A stretch of DNA of 64,000 bases from Lysinibacillus irui (GTDB lineage: Bacteria; Bacillota; Bacilli; Bacillales_A; Planococcaceae). Of the stretch, positions 34,220 through 43,169 are shown piece after piece (the first letter of the stretch is position 1; every line of letters begins with the position of its first letter). Both the position numbers and the translations under genes were made by a program. The notes beneath the pieces were generated by a model. It saw only the letters and a list, made by a program, of their open reading frames with translations. It had not been told where the DNA came from and ran no database searches. The stretch is from positions 923,501-987,500 of the forward strand of contig NZ_CP113527.1 in the NCBI RefSeq assembly GCF_028877475.1. Reading direction: 5' to 3'.

Positions 34220-35425
34220 ATGGGAAATCAAGAAAAGATAGCTTTTTCTATTCGCAAAGAAATGGTTCAGTCAAATTTAAAAGGGATGAGGGCAGTAGCG
34301 TGGATTCTTATGTATGTATCATTCATTATCACCCTTATTCATTACGGAGAAATCTTTTTTGATAAAACTGAAAGAGCTATGGTCCCTATTTATATTGCCA
34401 TTCATACCCTCATGTTTTATATAGATGTAGCAGTATTGCTGTTTGTCAGGGAGAAACGAATGACTATAAATTCTTTCAACATTCAAAAGTATGAACATCT
34501 AGTTGTTGTTTATATTTACACGATTATCCTATTGATTACTGTTATTTCAGTGATGGATGTTTACTTTTTCCATCACGCAGCTTTATATGAGGTGATTTTA
34601 ATCATCGTTTGTACTGTTTTTGCATTACCTTTACGAAAAATTATCTGGATTATCTTGCTGACAGCACCAGCAATTATAGCCAGTACGTATATGAGCGTTG
34701 GGGTATCCAGTGAAAATATTAAAATCATATTACCTATGTCACTTTTAATACCTGTTGGTATCATGATTCAATATCAGACTTATAAGGTTCGAAAGCAATT
34801 TAATACACAGCATATTTTATTGGATGAAGAAATGACTAAAACAAAACAATTATCAGAGTTGCTAGCTGCCAAAAATAATGAGTTAAAGGAGCAAGCCTTA
34901 AGAGATACCTTAACGAATCTACCAAATCGACGTGCATTTAATATTAAATTGACTAAAATAGGCCATCAGCTGCATAAAACTCAATCCTTAACAGTTATGA
35001 TGATAGATATTGATTGCTTTAAAAAATTTAACGATTATTATGGGCATTTGAAGGGTGACGAAGCCATCGCCAAAGTAGCATCTATTTTAGAAGAAGTTGC
35101 AGAGAAGTATAATGCCTTTGTTGCGCGCTGGGGAGGCGAAGAGTTTGTCATGATTAGTCAGCATACGGAAAAGTTTGCTGAGCCTTTATGTGAAGAAATT
35201 TTAGAGGAAGTACGTTACTTAAAAATTCCCCACGAACAATCGGATGTTGATGAATATGTAACGGTTAGTATCGGGATGTGTCATGCTAAAATTACAACAA
35301 ATGAGCATCTACAGACATGTTGTGAATTAGCTGACCAAGCTTTATATAGAGCGAAGAAAAACGGAAGAAATAACTTTTATCGGAAAAAGGCAATTTTTGA
35401 TGAAAAAGCAAATGCGTCTATTTGA
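34220..35425 (+). CDS. Membrane diguanylate cyclase (GGDEF domain)
   Basis: A 401-residue protein with about six membrane helices (residues 25-185), a short coiled coil (200-225) and a GGDEF domain (228-395). Catalytic features are intact: 'DTLTNLPNRRAF', 'MIDIDCFKKFND' and 'RWGGEEF' (GGEEF at 305-309). It should make cyclic di-GMP from two GTP. The product-inhibition I-site RxxD five residues before GGEEF is absent ('NAFVA' there). AGGAGCG precedes the ATG. It is a single gene between the rocB terminator and the yloU promoter, and its input signal is unknown. Confidence 0.9.
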   Translation: MGNQEKIAFSIRKEMVQSNLKGMRAVAWILMYVSFIITLIHYGEIFFDKTERAMVPIYIAIHTLMFYIDVAVLLFVREKRMTINSFNIQKYEHLVVVYIYTIILLITVISVMDVYFFHHAALYEVILIIVCTVFALPLRKIIWIILLTAPAIIASTYMSVGVSSENIKIILPMSLLIPVGIMIQYQTYKVRKQFNTQHILLDEEMTKTKQLSELLAAKNNELKEQALRDTLTNLPNRRAFNIKLTKIGHQLHKTQSLTVMMIDIDCFKKFNDYYGHLKGDEAIAKVASILEEVAEKYNAFVARWGGEEFVMISQHTEKFAEPLCEEILEEVRYLKIPHEQSDVDEYVTVSIGMCHAKITTNEHLQTCCELADQALYRAKKNGRNNFYRKKAIFDEKANASI

Positions 35426-35468
35426 AGTAAGAAAACGTTGCTACCAAGCCATTCAATACCCCCTTAGG

Positions 35469-35498
35469 TTGCTTAAATTATAACGAAAGTGTTACAAT
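35469..35498 (+). promoter_or_regulatory. Sigma-A promoter of yloU-yloV
   Basis: TTGCTT (35469-35474), 18 bases, TACAAT (35493-35498) with TG one base before the -10 (TGTTACAAT, extended -10). It lies about 35 bases upstream of yloU. Confidence 0.55.
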
Positions 35499-35533
35499 AT
35501 AGTTTAGTCAAAAAGAGCCAAGGGGGCATTTCT

Positions 35534-35893
35534 ATGTCAATTGAATTAAACAATGAATTCGGCCAAATTGATATTTCAACAGATGTACTTGCACAAATTG
35601 CTGGTGGTGCTGCTGTAGAATGCTACGGTATTGTTGGCATGGCATCTAAACATCAAATTCGTGATGGTCTAACTGATATTTTACGTAAAGAAAACTTCGC
35701 AAAAGGTGTTGTTATTCGACAACAGGACGACGATTTACATATAGATATGTACATTATTGTTAGTTACGGGACAAAAATTTCGGAAGTGGCTTACCAAGTA
35801 CAATCGAAAGTGAAATATACAGTAGATAAAACATTAGGTATGAGCGTAAAATCTGTCAATATCTTTGTACAGGGCGTTCGTGTAGCGAATTAA
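35534..35893 (+). CDS. Asp23/Gls24-family protein YloU
   Basis: A 119-residue cytoplasmic protein of the Asp23/Gls24 (DUF322) family, with 'GQIDISTDVLAQIAGGAAVECYGIVGM' type sequence (seen as 'ISTDVLAQIAGGAAVECYG'). Family members are envelope-stress or membrane-associated proteins of unclear biochemical function. I chose ATG 35534, preceded by AAGGGGGC at ideal spacing; a 45-base extension upstream has no such site. Same length as B. subtilis YloU and paired with yloV, 18 bases downstream. Confidence 0.92.
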   Translation: MSIELNNEFGQIDISTDVLAQIAGGAAVECYGIVGMASKHQIRDGLTDILRKENFAKGVVIRQQDDDLHIDMYIIVSYGTKISEVAYQVQSKVKYTVDKTLGMSVKSVNIFVQGVRVAN

Positions 35894-35911
35894 GAGGAGG
35901 AACTAAATCGA

Positions 35912-37561
35912 ATGCAGTCTTTAGACGGTATAAAGTTTGCTGAAATGGTACAAATGGGTGCGCATCACCTTTACCAAAATGCAAATTATGTAGATTCATT
36001 AAATGTTTTCCCAGTACCAGATGGTGACACAGGGACAAATATGAACTTATCGATGACATCTGGCGCAAAAGAAACAGAACATGCAGCTTCAGAGCATATT
36101 GGTAAAACAGCACAGGCGCTATCAAAAGGGTTATTAATGGGTGCCCGTGGAAATTCAGGTGTTATTCTATCTCAATTATTCCGTGGATTTGGGAAATTTA
36201 TTGAAAAAGAAGCAACTATAGACGCAAAGGGTTTTGCTGGAGCTTTTCAAGCAGGAGTAGACACAGCATATAAAGCTGTTATGAAACCTGTAGAAGGAAC
36301 TATTTTAACTGTTGCACGTGAAGCGGCAAAAAAAGGTGTTGAAGTGGCAGAAACTGAAACCGATATCATTGCCGTAATGGAAGCTTTTACAGCAGAAGCA
36401 AAGGCATCATTAGATCGCACACCTGAATTACTACCTGTTTTAAAAGAGGTCGGTGTAGTGGATAGCGGTGGCCAAGGCTTGCTATTTGTCTATGAAGGGT
36501 TTTTAGCTTCCTTGAAGGGTGAGCCTCTTCCGGAGAAGAACGATGCAACGCTAGATGATTTAATCAACGCCGAGCATCATAGAGCTCAAGATTTCATGAA
36601 CACCGAAGATATTGAATTTGGCTATTGTACAGAAATCATGGTGCGTTTAGAAGATGGGAAAGAACCTTTTAATGAAGAGCAATTCCGTAATGAATTAAAT
36701 CCTTTAGGTGACTCATTACTCGTTATTTCTGATGAAGAAATTGCGAAGGTCCATATCCATTCTGAGCAACCGGGTTCAGTTCTATCAATTGGACAAAAAT
36801 ACGGTAGTCTTATAAAAATAAAAGTTGATAATATGCGCGAGCAGCATTCAGCTATTGTTGGTGAGGAGCATAAAGCACCAACGACTGCAAAAAAAGTAGA
36901 TAAACATCCATATGCCATTGTAACGATTGCTATGGGTGAGGGTGTTGCGGATTTATTGCGCTCTATCGGTGCTTCCTATGTCATCGAAGGTGGTCAAACA
37001 ATGAATCCTTCAACTGAAGATATCGTCAAAGCTGTACAAGAAATCGGTGCAGAAAAAGTATTAATCTTACCTAATAATAAAAATATAGTGATGGCAGCAG
37101 AGCAAGCAGTTGAGCTATTAGATATAGATGCTGCAGTTGTTCCTACGAAGACAATTCCTCAAGGGATGGCGGCTATTTTAGCATTTAACCCAGAAGCGGC
37201 TGTTGATGCAAATAAAAAGACAATGACGGAAGCTTTTGCGAACGTTAAGACTGGCCAAGTAACTTATGCAGTTCGTGATACGTCTATCGATGGTGTTGAA
37301 ATCCACAAAGATGATTTCATGGCATTAGCAGAAGGGAAAATTGTCCTTTCTACACCAGCATTAAAGGATGCGGCTGAAAAAGTAATCACTGATTTAGTCG
37401 ATGAGGATGCTGAAATTGTCACGGTAATCTATGGTGAGGATACAACCGAAGAAGCTGCTTCTGAGCTAGTATCTTTCATCGAAGAGAACTATCCAGATGT
37501 AGAAGTTGAATTATTTGATGGAAAACAAGGATTATATCCATATATTATTTCAGTAGAATAA
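35912..37561 (+). CDS. fakA: Fatty acid kinase catalytic subunit (FakA/YloV, DAK-type ATPase)
   Basis: A 549-residue protein. The N-terminal DhaL-like ATP-binding domain has 'VFPVPDGDTGTNMNLSM' with the metal-binding aspartates and 'GLLMGARGNSGVILSQ'. A middle domain and a C-terminal DegV-interacting DAK1_2-type domain follow ('GYCTEIMVRLEDG', then 'PQGMAAILAFNPEA'). In staphylococci FakA works with a FakB (DegV) lipid-binding protein to phosphorylate fatty acids for phospholipid synthesis via PlsX/PlsY. plsX lies about 6 kb downstream. Ribosome binding site AGAGGAGG. Confidence 0.92.
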   Translation: MQSLDGIKFAEMVQMGAHHLYQNANYVDSLNVFPVPDGDTGTNMNLSMTSGAKETEHAASEHIGKTAQALSKGLLMGARGNSGVILSQLFRGFGKFIEKEATIDAKGFAGAFQAGVDTAYKAVMKPVEGTILTVAREAAKKGVEVAETETDIIAVMEAFTAEAKASLDRTPELLPVLKEVGVVDSGGQGLLFVYEGFLASLKGEPLPEKNDATLDDLINAEHHRAQDFMNTEDIEFGYCTEIMVRLEDGKEPFNEEQFRNELNPLGDSLLVISDEEIAKVHIHSEQPGSVLSIGQKYGSLIKIKVDNMREQHSAIVGEEHKAPTTAKKVDKHPYAIVTIAMGEGVADLLRSIGASYVIEGGQTMNPSTEDIVKAVQEIGAEKVLILPNNKNIVMAAEQAVELLDIDAAVVPTKTIPQGMAAILAFNPEAAVDANKKTMTEAFANVKTGQVTYAVRDTSIDGVEIHKDDFMALAEGKIVLSTPALKDAAEKVITDLVDEDAEIVTVIYGEDTTEEAASELVSFIEENYPDVEVELFDGKQGLYPYIISVE

Positions 37562-37589
37562 TTACACGCTACTTTGCTAAATCGTAAAG

Positions 37590-37623
37590 AAAGCAGTGCA
37601 CAAAACGTGTACTGCTTTTGTTT
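37590..37623 (+). terminator. Terminator after fakA
   Basis: AAGCAGTGCAC (37591-37601) pairs with GTGTACTGCTT (37607-37617), including one G-U pair, followed by TTGTTT. It lies about 30 bases after the fakA stop. Confidence 0.75.
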
Positions 37624-37912
37624 ATGCTACAAAGAGAATGGTGTATAAAATTAATTAAAAACGTACTAACTATGGATAGTTCACTGTACGTATCCACAGG
37701 ATATAAAATATGGAAATGTTGGGATACCAACTGTTTGATTGATGTGTATCTATGGTACGGACAAAAAAGTGGCCTAATAATTGGCTATAAATTATAGTAG
37801 TGGTAATTTTCTGATAGTTGATAAATTAAATGCTTTACTTTTATAGTAATTATCAAGCATGATATAAGTAAAAATAAATATTATTATATAAATAGAATAG
37901 AGGGGTGTTTGT
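37624..37912. other. Gene-free leader region upstream of sdaAB
   Basis: No credible gene. A TTGATAA/TTATCAA inverted repeat lies near 37818-37856 and several AT-rich -10-like hexamers occur before sdaAB, but I could not fix a promoter with a matching -35. Confidence 0.4.
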
Positions 37913-38575
37913 ATGAAGTTTACTTCAGTATTTGATATTATTGGACCAGTAATGATTGGGCCTTCCTCCTCTCATACGGCAGGTGCAGCTCGCATCGGGC
38001 GTGTTGCAAGAGATTTATTTGGTAGACAACCGAAATGGGCGAAAATTCATTTATATGGATCATTTGCAGAAACGTATAGAGGGCACGGTACAGATGTTGC
38101 AATAGTGGGAGGCTTGTTAAATTACGATACATTTGATGATCGTATTAAAACGGCGTTTGCAGATGCGAAAAAAGCAGGTTTAGAATATGAATTTATTCCA
38201 GAAACGGCTAATACAGAACATCCGAATACGGCACGACTTGTCATTGGAGACGATGATGGAGAAATGTCTGTTGTCGGAATTTCTATTGGTGGCGGTAAAA
38301 TAGAAGTTAGTGAAGTTAATGGCTTTAAGCTTCGTTTGACAGGTGGTATGCCTGCTATTCTTGTTGTACATGATGACCGTGCTGGCTGTATCGCCAATGT
38401 AGCAAATTGTTTAGCTATGCATGAAGTCAATATTGGGCATATGGAGGTTTCACGAATAGAGCGTGGTTTAACGGCTCTAATGGTGATAGAAGTTGACCAA
38501 AACATTGAGGATAAAGTGCTACAGCAAATATCCCTAATTCCATATATTACAAAAGTATCTAAGATTAATAACTAA
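37913..38575 (+). CDS. sdaAB: L-serine dehydratase, beta subunit
   Basis: A 220-residue subunit. The N-terminus 'FDIIGPVMIGPSSSHTAGAARIGR' type motif (seen as 'GPVMIGPSSSHTAGAARIG') is the serine dehydratase beta signature, and a C-terminal ACT domain is visible ('GCIANVANCLAMHEVNIGHM'). With SdaAA it forms the iron-sulphur enzyme converting L-serine to pyruvate and ammonia. AGAGGGGTG precedes the ATG. It lies 14 bases before sdaAA, as in B. subtilis. Confidence 0.95.
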   Translation: MKFTSVFDIIGPVMIGPSSSHTAGAARIGRVARDLFGRQPKWAKIHLYGSFAETYRGHGTDVAIVGGLLNYDTFDDRIKTAFADAKKAGLEYEFIPETANTEHPNTARLVIGDDDGEMSVVGISIGGGKIEVSEVNGFKLRLTGGMPAILVVHDDRAGCIANVANCLAMHEVNIGHMEVSRIERGLTALMVIEVDQNIEDKVLQQISLIPYITKVSKINN

Positions 38576-38589
38576 GGAGGTGTCCCATA

Positions 38590-39498
38590 ATGGACGTTTT
38601 ATTTCATAATGTTCGTGAGCTTGTGGAACGAGCAGAGCAAGAAGGAAAATTAATATCAGAAATTATGATTGAACAGGAAATTTTAATAACTGGTAGAACT
38701 CGAGAAGAAATCATCCAACAGATGGATCGAAATCTAACAGTTATGGAAGAAGCAATTGAACGCGGATTACAAGGTGTGCAATCAGTAACAGGTTTAACTG
38801 GTGGGGACGCCGTATTGCTGCAAAATTATATTGCGGAAGGGAAATCACTATCAGGTGATTTATTATTAGACGCAGTAAGTAAAGCGGTTGCAACAAATGA
38901 AGTTAATGCCGCAATGGGAACAATATGTGCTACACCGACTGCAGGATCTGCTGGTGTGGTACCAGGGACACTTTTTGCAGTGAAAAATAAACTCAATCCT
39001 ACACGTGAGCAAATGATTCGTTATTTATTTACGTCTGGAGCTTTTGGTTTTGTTGTGGCGAACAATGCTTCCATTTCAGGTGCTGCTGGAGGCTGCCAAG
39101 CTGAGGTGGGTTCAGCTGCTGGTATGGCTGCTGCTGCCATTGTTGAAATGGCTGGAGGTACACCGCAACAATGTGCGGAAGCGTTTGCTATTACGTTAAA
39201 AAATATGTTGGGACTTGTTTGTGATCCAGTAGCAGGTCTAGTTGAAGTACCGTGTGTAAAACGAAATGCTATGGGTGCCTCTAATTCACTTGTAGCAGCA
39301 GATATGGCACTTGCAGGAGTAACAAGCCGCATCCCATGTGATGAAGTAATTGGTGCTATGTATCGTATTGGACAATCGATGAGTCCAAACCTTAAAGAGA
39401 CGGCACGAGGCGGTCTTGCAGCAACACCAACAGGTAAGGCGATAAGTAAAGCTATTCTTGAAAATGGTGGTTTACAAAGTATTAAAGCTCTTCAATAA
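38590..39498 (+). CDS. sdaAA: L-serine dehydratase, alpha subunit
   Basis: A 302-residue catalytic subunit. 'MGTICATPTAGSAGVVPG', 'EVGSAAGMAAAAIVEMAGG' and 'GLVCDPVAGLVEVPCVKRN' are family motifs; the cysteines in these segments are the likely 4Fe-4S ligands. It deaminates serine with SdaAB. AAGGAGGTG precedes the ATG. A terminator follows, so sdaAB-sdaAA form a two-gene unit. Confidence 0.95.
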   Translation: MDVLFHNVRELVERAEQEGKLISEIMIEQEILITGRTREEIIQQMDRNLTVMEEAIERGLQGVQSVTGLTGGDAVLLQNYIAEGKSLSGDLLLDAVSKAVATNEVNAAMGTICATPTAGSAGVVPGTLFAVKNKLNPTREQMIRYLFTSGAFGFVVANNASISGAAGGCQAEVGSAAGMAAAAIVEMAGGTPQQCAEAFAITLKNMLGLVCDPVAGLVEVPCVKRNAMGASNSLVAADMALAGVTSRIPCDEVIGAMYRIGQSMSPNLKETARGGLAATPTGKAISKAILENGGLQSIKALQ

Positions 39499-39505
39499 AC
39501 TAGAG

Positions 39506-39535
39506 AAACATGCTATCTAAAAAGATAGCATGTTT
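39506..39535 (+). terminator. Terminator of sdaAB-sdaAA
   Basis: Perfect 13-bp arms 39506-39518 and 39523-39535 with an AAAA loop, ending in TTTTT. A textbook Rho-independent terminator. Confidence 0.92.
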
Positions 39536-39681
39536 TTATGTTGCCTTTATTATGAATGATTTTAGTATAATTAAATATACGTAATTTGGATGTGTCATAG
39601 GGTACACATGATGTTAAATATTTTCCTACCAGCTGAATTCCTTAGTAGGGACTCTTAAGGTAATTTAAAGGAGTTTTTTTA

Positions 39682-40839
39682 GTGGAAATAACTAATTTAC
39701 AATCTTTAACAGAGCAAGCAATTGAAGATCGACGTTATCTTCATCAAAATCCAGAGCTGTCTGGTCAGGAATTTGAAACAAGTCAATTTATACGCAAAAG
39801 ATTAGAGCATCTTCAAATAGAAATAGTAGAATTTGCTCCTCCTAGTGTAGTGGCTATGATTAAAGGGACAAAAGGTACGAAGACAATTGCTTTACGAGCA
39901 GATATCGATGCATTGCCAATAGTTGAAGAGGGTGAAAAGCCATATATCTCTCAAAAGCCGGGTGTGGCACATATGTGTGGACATGATGGCCATACCGCTA
40001 TTTTATTAGCAGTTGCAGAATGGATCGCCATGAATAAGGAAAAATGTGAGCCGAACATTATGCTTATTTTTCAATCGGCAGAGGAAATTACACCAAGTGG
40101 AGCAGATCAGTTAATTCAAAATGGTGTTCTTGATGGTGTCGATGCTATTTATGGTCTACATTTATGGCAAGGCCTAGAGAAGGGGAAAATAGGACTAACA
40201 CATGGACCTATGATGGCCTCCGTCGATGATTTTGAAATTGAAATTCAAGGTCGTGGTGGACATGGATCAATGCCACATGAAACGATTGATCCGATATACA
40301 TTGCAAGCCATTTAATGCAATCCTTTCAAAGTATTATTAGTCGAAATTTAAATCCTGTTGAGGCAGGCGTTATTACTGTAGGTAGTATTCAAGCGGGAAC
40401 AACGTATAATATTATTCCAGATACTGCGAAATTAATAGGGACGATTAGGGCATTAACACCGGAAACAGTAAATACTATTCAATTGAAGATGGCAAGTGTA
40501 ACAAAAGGTATTTGCCAGGCATTTGGAGCGGAAGGACACATTAATTTTATTATAGGTACCCCACCACTTATTAATGATCAACACCATTCTCAAATTGTAG
40601 AATCTGTCGTTCGTGAACAATTTGGTGAGGATGTATTTGAGCTAGTAGAACCTGTAATGGGTGGAGAAGATTTTTCTTATTATTTAAAACATAAGCCTGG
40701 TGCATTCGTTTTTGTAGGGATGGGTGGTGAAAAAAGCCAATATCCACATCATCATCCAAGATTCGACTTAGATGAAGATGTATTCCCTGACGCCATTAAA
40801 CTTTTTATTGGTATCATTATGCAATACAAATGTTTATGA
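39682..40839 (+). CDS. M20-family amidohydrolase (N-acyl amino acid hydrolase type)
   Basis: A 385-residue metal-dependent amidohydrolase. Family motifs are 'DRRYLHQNPELSGQEFET', 'ALRADIDALPI', 'HMCGHDGHTA' with the metal Cys/His, 'FQSAEEITPSGA', 'GGHGSMPHETIDPI' and 'GGEDFSYYL'. Such enzymes hydrolyse N-acyl amino acids, hippurate or related amides; the substrate here is unknown. The start is GTG 39682 with AAAGGAG 8 bases upstream. It stands alone between sdaAA and recG, which adjoin each other in B. subtilis, so it is probably an insertion into the core order. Confidence 0.9.
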   Translation: MEITNLQSLTEQAIEDRRYLHQNPELSGQEFETSQFIRKRLEHLQIEIVEFAPPSVVAMIKGTKGTKTIALRADIDALPIVEEGEKPYISQKPGVAHMCGHDGHTAILLAVAEWIAMNKEKCEPNIMLIFQSAEEITPSGADQLIQNGVLDGVDAIYGLHLWQGLEKGKIGLTHGPMMASVDDFEIEIQGRGGHGSMPHETIDPIYIASHLMQSFQSIISRNLNPVEAGVITVGSIQAGTTYNIIPDTAKLIGTIRALTPETVNTIQLKMASVTKGICQAFGAEGHINFIIGTPPLINDQHHSQIVESVVREQFGEDVFELVEPVMGGEDFSYYLKHKPGAFVFVGMGGEKSQYPHHHPRFDLDEDVFPDAIKLFIGIIMQYKCL

Positions 40840-40853
40840 ACATATCCATGCAT

Positions 40854-40881
40854 AACCCTATCATCCTTTGGTAGGGTTTTT
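40854..40881 (+). terminator. Terminator after the M20 amidohydrolase
   Basis: AACCCTATC (40854-40862) pairs with GGTAGGGTT (40870-40878), with one G-U pair, followed by TTT. Confidence 0.82.
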
Positions 40882-40996
40882 GCTTCTCATGTTTACGATA
40901 AGGAGTAAACAATGAAATTATGGTAAATTAGATATAGACATGTTTGGTTACATACACAAAAGGATGAAGAATCAAAGAAGGGAGTTGTGGGATAGG

Positions 40997-43042
40997 ATGA
41001 CTGAATTATCTAGTTCCGTCACAGAATTAAAAGGCATCGGGAAAGAAACGGCAGCACATCTTGAATCATTAGGCATTGATACAATTGCTGATTTATTATG
41101 GACGTTCCCACATCGACATGAGGATTTTCGTCTAAAAGATTTAGCGCAAACACCACATAACGAACGTGTTACAGTGGAATGTAAGGTAGAACGAGAGCCT
41201 ACGATTCTATTTTTAGGTCGCAATAAATCAAGACTTCAGGTCACGGTTTTAGCAGGCCGTCACTTAGTGAAAGTCGTATTTTTTAATCAGGGCTATTTAA
41301 AGCAAAAACTAGTACCGGGCTCCATTATTACAGTGACTGGCAAATGGGATCGTGGTAGACAAGTAATCAATGGGACATCTGTCACATTTGGCCCTAAAAC
41401 AGATCAAGTTGACTTTGAACCTGTCTATAGTCTTAAAGGTTTAATACCACAAAAAAGATTTAGAAAATATATGCGACAAGTGTTAGATGACTTTGGTGCA
41501 GAGTTACCAGATGCAATTCCGCATTATTTACAAGAATCCTATAAGCTTGTTCCAATACGCGAGGGCTTAGAAGGTATTCATTTTCCACTTGATGCTGATC
41601 ATGCCAAGCAAGCAAGAAGACGCTTTGCCTATGAAGAACTATTAAACTTCCAATTGCGTATTCAAGCATTACGTAAAATACGGAAAGAAAGCGAACATGG
41701 TACAATCATTCAATTCGATGTACACAGGCTACGCGAATTTATTGCCTCTTTACCATATGAATTAACAAATGCTCAAAAACGTGTTGTTAATGAAATTTGT
41801 AAAGATTTGAAAGAACCGCATCGAATGAATCGCTTGCTGCAAGGGGACGTAGGTTCAGGAAAAACAGTTGTTGCAGCAATAGGATTGTATGCAGCCGTAA
41901 CAGCAGGCTTTCAAGGAGCATTAATGGCACCAACAGAAATTTTAGCAGAACAACACTTGGAGAACCTGAAGGTATGGTTTGAACCTTTTGGGGTTCGTGT
42001 TGCCTTATTATCTGGATCGACTAAAGCAAAGGATCGACGTAGCATTTTAGAGGATTTGGCAAATGGCAATCTTGACATTGTCATTGGTACACATGCATTG
42101 ATCCAACCGGATGTTGTTTTTCGAAAGTTAGGCTTTGTTATCACGGATGAACAGCATCGCTTTGGTGTAGAGCAACGTCGTATTTTACGTGATAAGGGGG
42201 AAAATCCAGATGTCCTTTTTATGACAGCGACACCGATACCAAGAACGCTTGCCATTACCGCATTTGGGGAAATGGATGTATCTATGATCGATGAAATGCC
42301 AGCAGGACGAAAGCAAATTGAAACCCATTGGATGAAGAAAGAGCAATTTGGCTCTGTTATGTCAAAGCTAGAACTGGAGCTAGCGGCTGGAAGACAAGCC
42401 TATGCTATTTGTCCACTTATTGAAGAATCCGATAAACTTGATGTGCAAAATGCTGTGGAAATTTACGAGCAACTGGCGACATATTTTAAAGATCGTTTCC
42501 AGGTTGGTTTAATGCACGGACGTTTATCAGCAGATGAGAAAGATGCTGTTATGCGTGCTTTTAGTGAAGGGTCTATTCAGGTTTTAGTTTCGACGACAGT
42601 TGTTGAAGTAGGGGTTAATGTACCAAATGCTACCTTTATGATTGTCTATGATGCTGAACGCTTTGGATTGGCACAGCTGCATCAGCTCCGTGGACGTGTT
42701 GGGCGAGGAGAGCATCAATCATACTGTATTTTACTGGCTGATCCAAAGTCTGATGAGGGGAAAGAGAGAATGCAATCAATGACGGAAACGAATGATGGTT
42801 TCCGATTAGCTGAAAAAGACTTAGAATTGAGAGGACCAGGAGATTTCTTTGGACGTAAGCAAAGTGGTTTACCAGATTTTAAAGTAGCGGATTTAGTACA
42901 TGATTATCGTATTCTTGAGACCGCTAGAAAGGATGCAACAGAGATGCTTGACACAGAAGCGTTTTGGCATGATGACATTTATCAAAATTTACGTAAGATG
43001 TTAGAAGAATCTGGTGTTCTACAAGGTGAGCGCTTCGATTAA
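40997..43042 (+). CDS. recG: ATP-dependent DNA helicase RecG
   Basis: A 681-residue helicase that remodels stalled forks and branched DNA. The N-terminal wedge/OB domain begins 'TELKGIGKETAAHLESLGI'. The helicase domain has Walker A 'LLQGDVGSGKTVVAA', DEQH box 'VITDEQHRFGVEQR', 'MTATPIPRTLAI', and the C-terminal 'QLRGRVGRGEHQSYC' and TRG motif region 'GPGDFFGRKQSGLPDFKVAD'. I chose ATG 40997 because the protein then has the B. subtilis RecG length; the frame is open back to 40940 and a start there is possible. Confidence 0.95.
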   Translation: MTELSSSVTELKGIGKETAAHLESLGIDTIADLLWTFPHRHEDFRLKDLAQTPHNERVTVECKVEREPTILFLGRNKSRLQVTVLAGRHLVKVVFFNQGYLKQKLVPGSIITVTGKWDRGRQVINGTSVTFGPKTDQVDFEPVYSLKGLIPQKRFRKYMRQVLDDFGAELPDAIPHYLQESYKLVPIREGLEGIHFPLDADHAKQARRRFAYEELLNFQLRIQALRKIRKESEHGTIIQFDVHRLREFIASLPYELTNAQKRVVNEICKDLKEPHRMNRLLQGDVGSGKTVVAAIGLYAAVTAGFQGALMAPTEILAEQHLENLKVWFEPFGVRVALLSGSTKAKDRRSILEDLANGNLDIVIGTHALIQPDVVFRKLGFVITDEQHRFGVEQRRILRDKGENPDVLFMTATPIPRTLAITAFGEMDVSMIDEMPAGRKQIETHWMKKEQFGSVMSKLELELAAGRQAYAICPLIEESDKLDVQNAVEIYEQLATYFKDRFQVGLMHGRLSADEKDAVMRAFSEGSIQVLVSTTVVEVGVNVPNATFMIVYDAERFGLAQLHQLRGRVGRGEHQSYCILLADPKSDEGKERMQSMTETNDGFRLAEKDLELRGPGDFFGRKQSGLPDFKVADLVHDYRILETARKDATEMLDTEAFWHDDIYQNLRKMLEESGVLQGERFD

Positions 43043-43066
43043 GTTAAAAGCTTGTTTGAACGGGGA

Positions 43067-43110
43067 GAATGCAAGACTTGAATGCAAAACAAGTCTTGCA
43101 TTCTTTTTTT
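43067..43110 (+). terminator. Terminator of recG
   Basis: Perfect 14-bp arms GAATGCAAGACTTG (43067-43080) and CAAGTCTTGCATTC (43090-43103), followed by TTTTTTT. The 3' arm also contains the -35 of the following fapR promoter. Confidence 0.92.
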
Positions 43111-43124
43111 ATACTCTATATACT
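43096..43124 (+). promoter_or_regulatory. Promoter of the fapR-plsX-fabD-fabG operon
   Basis: TTGCAT (43096-43101) lies in the terminator's 3' arm; 17 bases later TATACT (43119-43124) is the -10. The FapR operator begins 3 bases after it, so the operator covers the transcription start. The -35 matches only partly. Confidence 0.5.
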
Positions 43125-43127
43125 GAT

Positions 43128-43146
43128 ATTAGTACCAAGTGCTAAT
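43128..43146 (+). promoter_or_regulatory. FapR operator
   Basis: ATTAGTACCAAGTGCTAAT is a near-perfect inverted repeat that matches the known FapR box (ATTAGTACCTAGTACTAAT type). FapR binding here would block transcription of its own operon until malonyl-CoA rises. Confidence 0.88.
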
Positions 43147-43169
43147 AACAACTCAAAAGGTGGCGAATG

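Noticed and set aside
39571-39681. Riboswitch or T-box upstream of the M20 amidohydrolase
   Set aside because: Only short CCTAC/GTAGG and CCTTA/TAAGG pairings that exclude each other; too small and without a known core.
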